Of a stretch of DNA of 8,080 nt, positions 4,319 to 8,080 are shown in pieces. Numbering within the stretch: the first letter of the stretch is position 1; every line of letters begins with the position of its first letter. Under the pieces are notes generated by a model. That model was not told the origin of the DNA. It did not search any database and worked only from the letters and a program-made list of their open reading frames with translations. The stretch spans positions 1-8,080 of the forward strand of contig DAOWAU010000029.1 in NCBI GenBank assembly GCA_030634425.1. The letters run 5' to 3'. The position numbers were made by a program, and so were the translations under genes. The stretch comes from Dehalococcoidia bacterium. Lineage in GTDB: Bacteria; Chloroflexota; Dehalococcoidia; Dehalococcoidales; E44-bin46.

Positions 4319-6526
4319 TTGTTAGAATCTCTGGTTTTTGATTGTGAGGTTGGCGGAAGAGTCCTCACCATAGAGACAAGAAAACTCGCCGAACAAGCAA
4401 GTGGAGCAGTAACTATCCGCTACGGAGACACTGTGGTTTTAGTCACAGCCTGCTTCAGTGATGAACCACGAGAAGGGATAGATTTTCTGCCCCTAACCGT
4501 CGACTACGAAGAAAGACTGTACGCCGCTGGTAAAATTCCTGGTGGCTTTATCAGAAGGGAAGGGCGCCCCAGTCAAGCGGCAACCCTAGCCAGCCGCCTT
4601 ACCGACCGACCATTACGTCCGCTGCTACCTAAAGCATGGCGCAAAGACATTCAGCTTATCGTCACCGTCCTTTCGGCTGACCAAGAAAACGACCCTAACA
4701 CCTTGGCAGTCATTGGCAGCTCTGCTGCTCTAGCAATATCAGAAGTGCCATTTGATGGTCCAGTGGGCGCTGTCAACATTGGCTATATCGATAACAAGTT
4801 TATATTAAATCCAACATTAGTCCAGCTTGAAGATAGCCTGCTTGACCTCATTGTGGTTAGTACCAAAGAAGCGATAGTAATGGTGGAGGCAGGAGGCCGA
4901 GAGGTTTCAGAAGATATCGTTACTGAGGCTATTAGATTTGGGCAAGAGGCAAACCAAGATATTATCAAGCTCCAAGAGCAACTCCAGCAGGCTTGCGGGA
5001 AACCCAAGGCAGAAGCCCCCAGCAGTGAAATCGCCCCCGAGGTGATTTCAGCGGTTTCGCCAATTATTGATGAAAGGCTTGCCCAGGCACTAACTCTATC
5101 AGACAAACCGCAGCGGGAAGATGCGCTCGGTGAGCTAAAGAAGGAATGCGTGGAGCAGCTGGGAGAATCATTCCCCAAAGAGGATGTAATCGCCGCCTTT
5201 GAGACAAAGGTTAAAACGGAAATAAGAACCAATATCCTTGAGAAAGCACAGCGCATAAATGGTCGCAGTTTAACAGAGATCCGCCCCATAAGCTGCGAGG
5301 TAGGACTTCTGCCTCGCACCCACGGTTCTGCACTATTCACCAGAGGGCAAACACAGGTGCTGGCCATTGCCACTTTAGGTTCCACCAGAAAGAGGCAACA
5401 ACTGGATGGCTTGGGTATAGAGGAGACCAAGCGGTTCATCCATCACTATAATTCCCCCCCATTCTCCAGCGGCGAAGTGAAACGCGTTGGTTCCCCCGGT
5501 CGGCGTGAGATTGGACATGGCGCCCTGGCAGAACGAGCCCTTATACCGGTACTGCCTGAAGAAGAGGACTTCCCTTACACTATTCGCCTGGTCTCGGAAG
5601 TCCTCAGCGCGAGTGGCAGCACCTCTATGGCCAGTGTTTGCGCCGCAAGCCTATCCCTGATGGATGCCGGGATACCGATAAAGAGAGCGGTAGCTGGAAT
5701 AGCCATGGGCGCGGTTACCGACGGGAAGGGCAAGCAAGTTATTTTAACTGATATTGAGGGCAGAGAGGATGCCTACGGTGATATGGATTTCAAGATAGCC
5801 GGCACCACTAAAGGTATCACCGCCCTCCAGATGGATATTAAGCTCAAGGGCATAGACTCAGAAATTCTGAAAAAAGCAATAGTTCAAGCCCGAGATGCCC
5901 GTACGTTCATCCTGGATGCGATGGAGAAAACCATCGTCTCCAGTCGAGCTGAAATCAGCGCCTATGCCCCCCGGGTATATAAGATAATGGTTGCGCCTGA
6001 TAAAATTGGCGCTGTAATCGGCACTGGAGGCAAAACAATCAGGGCAATCAGCGAGGAAAGTAAAGCAACTATTGATATTGACAGCGATGGCTCAGTGATG
6101 ATCCATGCACCGGATGAGGAAGCGGCCCGCAAGGCTATCACAATGATTGAAAACCTGACCAAGGATGTGGAAGTTGGCGACGTCTATACCGGAAAGGTAA
6201 CCCGCCTGCTCAACTTCGGCGCTATGGTTGAAATCCTTCCCGGTAAAGAGGGCCTGGTTCACATTAGTGAACTGGCTGACCATAGAGTAGCCAGTGTTGG
6301 GGATGTGGTTAAAGTAGGCGATGATATTACGGTTAAAGTAATCGGCATCGACGAACTGGGCAGAGTAAACCTGTCAAGGCGAGCTGTATTTGACAAGCCT
6401 TCTCATATGGGTGGGGCTAAGGCAAGCGACACAATGGATAGGAGCCACCCCCCTAAAAAACAGCGCGATACTCGCTACGACCGAGGTAGAAGCCCTCGCA
6501 AGCATCCCTTCAATAAAAGAGGCTAA
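4319..6526 (+). CDS. pnp: Polyribonucleotide nucleotidyltransferase (PNPase)
   Basis: PNPase degrades RNA 3' to 5' by phosphorolysis and can add tails in reverse. The product is 735 residues from TTG 4319, slightly longer than E. coli (711). In this numbering the order is: first RNase PH domain with the GGFIRREGRPS loop (75-85); helical linker domain (about 235-310); second, catalytic RNase PH domain with GSPGRREIGHG (391-401), SASGSTSMAS (430-439) and EDAYGDMDFK (483-492), where D484, D490 and K492 match the E. coli catalytic D486, D492 and K494; KH domain with the IGTGGK loop (567-572); S1 domain (about 618-689); and a basic tail of 46 residues with 13 Lys/Arg. A GTG at 4295 overlaps the rpsO stop and would add 8 residues, but AGGAGGGG and the usual family N-terminus favour TTG 4319. 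It is followed two bases later by dapB. All active-site motifs are intact. Confidence 0.97.
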   Translation: MLESLVFDCEVGGRVLTIETRKLAEQASGAVTIRYGDTVVLVTACFSDEPREGIDFLPLTVDYEERLYAAGKIPGGFIRREGRPSQAATLASRLTDRPLRPLLPKAWRKDIQLIVTVLSADQENDPNTLAVIGSSAALAISEVPFDGPVGAVNIGYIDNKFILNPTLVQLEDSLLDLIVVSTKEAIVMVEAGGREVSEDIVTEAIRFGQEANQDIIKLQEQLQQACGKPKAEAPSSEIAPEVISAVSPIIDERLAQALTLSDKPQREDALGELKKECVEQLGESFPKEDVIAAFETKVKTEIRTNILEKAQRINGRSLTEIRPISCEVGLLPRTHGSALFTRGQTQVLAIATLGSTRKRQQLDGLGIEETKRFIHHYNSPPFSSGEVKRVGSPGRREIGHGALAERALIPVLPEEEDFPYTIRLVSEVLSASGSTSMASVCAASLSLMDAGIPIKRAVAGIAMGAVTDGKGKQVILTDIEGREDAYGDMDFKIAGTTKGITALQMDIKLKGIDSEILKKAIVQARDARTFILDAMEKTIVSSRAEISAYAPRVYKIMVAPDKIGAVIGTGGKTIRAISEESKATIDIDSDGSVMIHAPDEEAARKAITMIENLTKDVEVGDVYTGKVTRLLNFGAMVEILPGKEGLVHISELADHRVASVGDVVKVGDDITVKVIGIDELGRVNLSRRAVFDKPSHMGGAKASDTMDRSHPPKKQRDTRYDRGRSPRKHPFNKRG
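6518..6522 (+). promoter_or_regulatory. Shine-Dalgarno site of dapB inside the end of pnp
   Basis: AGAGG lies 6 bases before the dapB ATG at 6529 and inside the last codons of pnp, supporting co-transcription and coupled translation. Confidence 0.6.
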
Positions 6527-6528
6527 AT

Positions 6529-7329
6529 ATGAAGCCAATAAGGGTAGTAGTTCACGGTGCTTTAGGCAGGATGGGGCGACAAGTGACCGAGGCTGTCTGC
6601 CAGGAGCCTGGGATGGAGGTGGCAGGCGCCGTGGACCTGAAGATCGCCCAAGAACACATGCCTCTGCCCGATGGCTCAGGGAAAGTGCCCTCTTCCTCCG
6701 ACTTGGACTGCATCATCACCAGTTGCCAGCCCGATGTGATGGTAGATTTCACTATTGCCCAAGCTACCATGCCCGCTGTGCGTATAGCCACCAGCCGAGG
6801 TGTTAACGTGGTGGTAGGAACCACCGGGTTAACCGCCGATGACATTGCTGAGATTGACCAATTATCAACAGCCCGCCAGGTGGGGGCAGTGGCAGCTCCC
6901 AACTTTGCTCTGGGAGCAGTGGTAATGATGCACCTGGCTAAGGTAGCTGCCAAGTACTTTGACTATGCCGAAATTATAGAATTGCACCACCTCCTGAAAG
7001 CTGACGCACCTTCAGGAACCGCCCTATCTACAGCCAAGGCAATGGCAGAAGCCAAAGGTAAACCATTCCAACTTCCCAAACAAAAGAAGAGCTTCGATAG
7101 TCGCGGAGAGCAGGTTGAAGGTGTTACCCTTCATAGTGTACGCTTACCTGGACTTATGGCACACCAAGAGGTGATCCTAGGGGCATCAGGGCAAACACTA
7201 AGGATACGACATGATACCATTAATCGCGAATGTTACATGCCAGGTGTTATGCTAGCTATCAAGGAAGTAGTTAAACGCAAAGGACTAACCTACGGTCTAG
7301 ATGCCCTACTCGGTCTAAGGAAGGGATAA
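6529..7329 (+). CDS. dapB: 4-hydroxy-tetrahydrodipicolinate reductase
   Basis: DapB reduces 4-hydroxy-tetrahydrodipicolinate to tetrahydrodipicolinate with NAD(P)H, in the cytoplasmic lysine/diaminopimelate pathway. The 266-residue protein has the usual length. It shows the Rossmann nucleotide-binding motif GALGRMG (10-16), VVVGTTGL (94-101), APNFALG (123-129) and the family signature ELHHLLKADAPSGTA (151-165). H153 and K157 correspond to the catalytic His159 and Lys163 of the E. coli enzyme. The segment LHSVRLPGLMAHQEV (201-215) replaces the more common HSVRGGG form; I recall similar HSVRLPG versions in other phyla. The closing MPGVMLAIKEV (237-247) is also typical. ATG starts two bases after the pnp stop, and the TAA stop shares one base with the asd ATG (TAATG). 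With asd next to it, the enzyme supplies the same pathway, and regulation is probably that of the rpsO-pnp transcript. Confidence 0.96.
   Translation: MKPIRVVVHGALGRMGRQVTEAVCQEPGMEVAGAVDLKIAQEHMPLPDGSGKVPSSSDLDCIITSCQPDVMVDFTIAQATMPAVRIATSRGVNVVVGTTGLTADDIAEIDQLSTARQVGAVAAPNFALGAVVMMHLAKVAAKYFDYAEIIELHHLLKADAPSGTALSTAKAMAEAKGKPFQLPKQKKSFDSRGEQVEGVTLHSVRLPGLMAHQEVILGASGQTLRIRHDTINRECYMPGVMLAIKEVVKRKGLTYGLDALLGLRKG
7317..7321 (+). promoter_or_regulatory. Shine-Dalgarno site of asd inside the end of dapB
   Basis: AAGGA lies 7 bases before the asd ATG at 7329, within the last dapB codons; a following AAGGG strengthens the purine-rich run. Confidence 0.6.
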
Positions 7330-8080
7330 TGAAGAAATATAAAGTAGCTATTGTCGGCGCCACTGGGATGGTAGGCAGAGAGTTCATAAAGGTACTGGAG
7401 CAACGCGACTTCCCCGCGTCCTCACTTCAGCTCTTGGCCTCAAACCGCTCAATTGGTAGAAAGCTATTAGTCAAAAACAAAGAGATTGAGGTACAAGAGA
7501 CTGTTCCTGAGTCCTTTAAAGGAATAGATATTGCCCTATTCTCAGCTGGCGCTGAAATTAGCCGCTACTTCTCACCCATAGCCGCTCAATCAGGAGCCGT
7601 AGTTGTCGATAATAGCTCCGCCTTCAGAATGGTGAATTCAGTTCCCCTGGTAGTGCCTGAGATCAATCCCGAAGACATCAGTCGGCACAGGGGGATTATA
7701 GCTAACCCCAACTGCTCCACTATTCAGATGGTGGTAGCCATATACCCCCTGCACCAGGTTAATCCCATTAAGCGAATTATCGCCACTACCTATCAGGCAG
7801 TGTCAGGCACTGGTTCAGCAGCGGTAGATGAACTAACAACCCAGGCAAAGCAAGTACTGGATGGGCAGAATACTATTCCCCATGTTTACCCCCACCAAAT
7901 AGCGTTTAATGTGCTGCCAGAGATAGATGTTTTTCTGGACAACGGCTATACCAAAGAAGAGTGGAAGATGGTGGAAGAAACAAAGAAAATAATGCATGCC
8001 GATGATATAGCTATTTCGGCAACTTGTGCCCGAGTGCCGGTATACACCGGGCATAGCATGGCGGTTAATCTAGAATTCTC
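7329..8080 (+). CDS. asd: Aspartate-semialdehyde dehydrogenase (3' end beyond the window)
   Basis: Asd reduces aspartyl phosphate to aspartate semialdehyde with NADPH, the branch-point step toward lysine/diaminopimelate, threonine and methionine. The first 250 residues are present, open to the right edge; the family is usually 330-370 residues, so about 80-100 are missing. Seen are the nucleotide-binding GATGMVG (10-16), FSAGAEIS (71-78), VVVDNSSAFRM (91-101), the active-site stretch NPNCSTIQM (126-134) with nucleophile C129, TYQAVSGTG (154-162), and ARVPVYTGHS (234-243) holding the expected substrate-binding R235 and catalytic H242. The start shares one base with the dapB stop (TAATG), implying translational coupling. 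The aligned features match the bacterial rather than the archaeal/fungal type. dapA, encoding the enzyme between Asd and DapB, would be a natural next gene but is not in view. Confidence 0.96.
   Translation, partial: MKKYKVAIVGATGMVGREFIKVLEQRDFPASSLQLLASNRSIGRKLLVKNKEIEVQETVPESFKGIDIALFSAGAEISRYFSPIAAQSGAVVVDNSSAFRMVNSVPLVVPEINPEDISRHRGIIANPNCSTIQMVVAIYPLHQVNPIKRIIATTYQAVSGTGSAAVDELTTQAKQVLDGQNTIPHVYPHQIAFNVLPEIDVFLDNGYTKEEWKMVEETKKIMHADDIAISATCARVPVYTGHSMAVNLEF

Noticed and set aside
4783..5439. Long minus-strand open frame of 218 codons opposite pnp
   Set aside because: It is antisense to the well-conserved PNPase gene, has a Ser-rich composition typical of shadow frames, and has no recognisable motif.
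6390..6953. Overlapping open frames on both strands across the pnp-dapB junction (6390-6806 plus, 6552-6953 minus)
   Set aside because: They lie over the conserved S1 domain end, tail and DapB N-terminus, resemble no family, and are explained by the codon bias of the true frames.
1..8080. Mobile elements, CRISPR arrays, tRNA or rRNA genes
   Set aside because: No transposase or integrase frame, terminal repeats, regularly spaced repeats or RNA gene sequence was recognised; the window is filled by housekeeping genes.

Overview
The window is about 8 kb of ordinary, densely packed bacterial chromosome of moderate GC. Seven genes can be named and one truncated gene cannot. Nothing mobile, viral or CRISPR-like is visible. 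Gene order (rpsO-pnp-dapB-asd), TTG start codons and the style of the Lgt, DapB and PNPase sequences suggest a member of the Chloroflexota, perhaps Dehalococcoidia. That placement is an inference from recalled family features, not from a search.

The window is organised around a divergent control region at 3812-4034. Leftward (minus strand) lie a YlxP/DUF503 small protein (3521-3811), a DEAH-box helicase of the MrfA/YprA type with a C-terminal DUF1998 cysteine domain (1221-3524), and a prolipoprotein diacylglyceryl transferase-like membrane protein (403-1224). All three are chained by 4-base ATGA stop/start overlaps and are almost certainly one transcript. A 282-base AT-rich spacer with several short inverted repeats follows. 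Beyond it the N-terminus of another minus-strand membrane protein runs off the left edge.

Rightward (plus strand) lie ribosomal protein S15 (rpsO), polynucleotide phosphorylase (pnp), dihydrodipicolinate reductase (dapB) and aspartate-semialdehyde dehydrogenase (asd, cut by the right edge). Spacings are 20, 2 and -1 bases. The arrangement joins the classic rpsO-pnp pair (30S ribosome and RNA turnover) to two enzymes of the aspartate pathway to lysine/diaminopimelate.

Two sigma-70-type promoters sit back to back in the central spacer: TTGACT-17-TATAGT for the leftward operon and TTTACA-17-TATAAT with an extended -10 for the rightward one. A second promoter-like match, TTGCTA-17-TATAAT, overlaps the rpsO ribosome binding site. 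The most notable protein-level oddity is the Lgt homologue, in which several positions conserved around the active site of the E. coli enzyme are changed. I found no convincing new system; the findings are modest leads.
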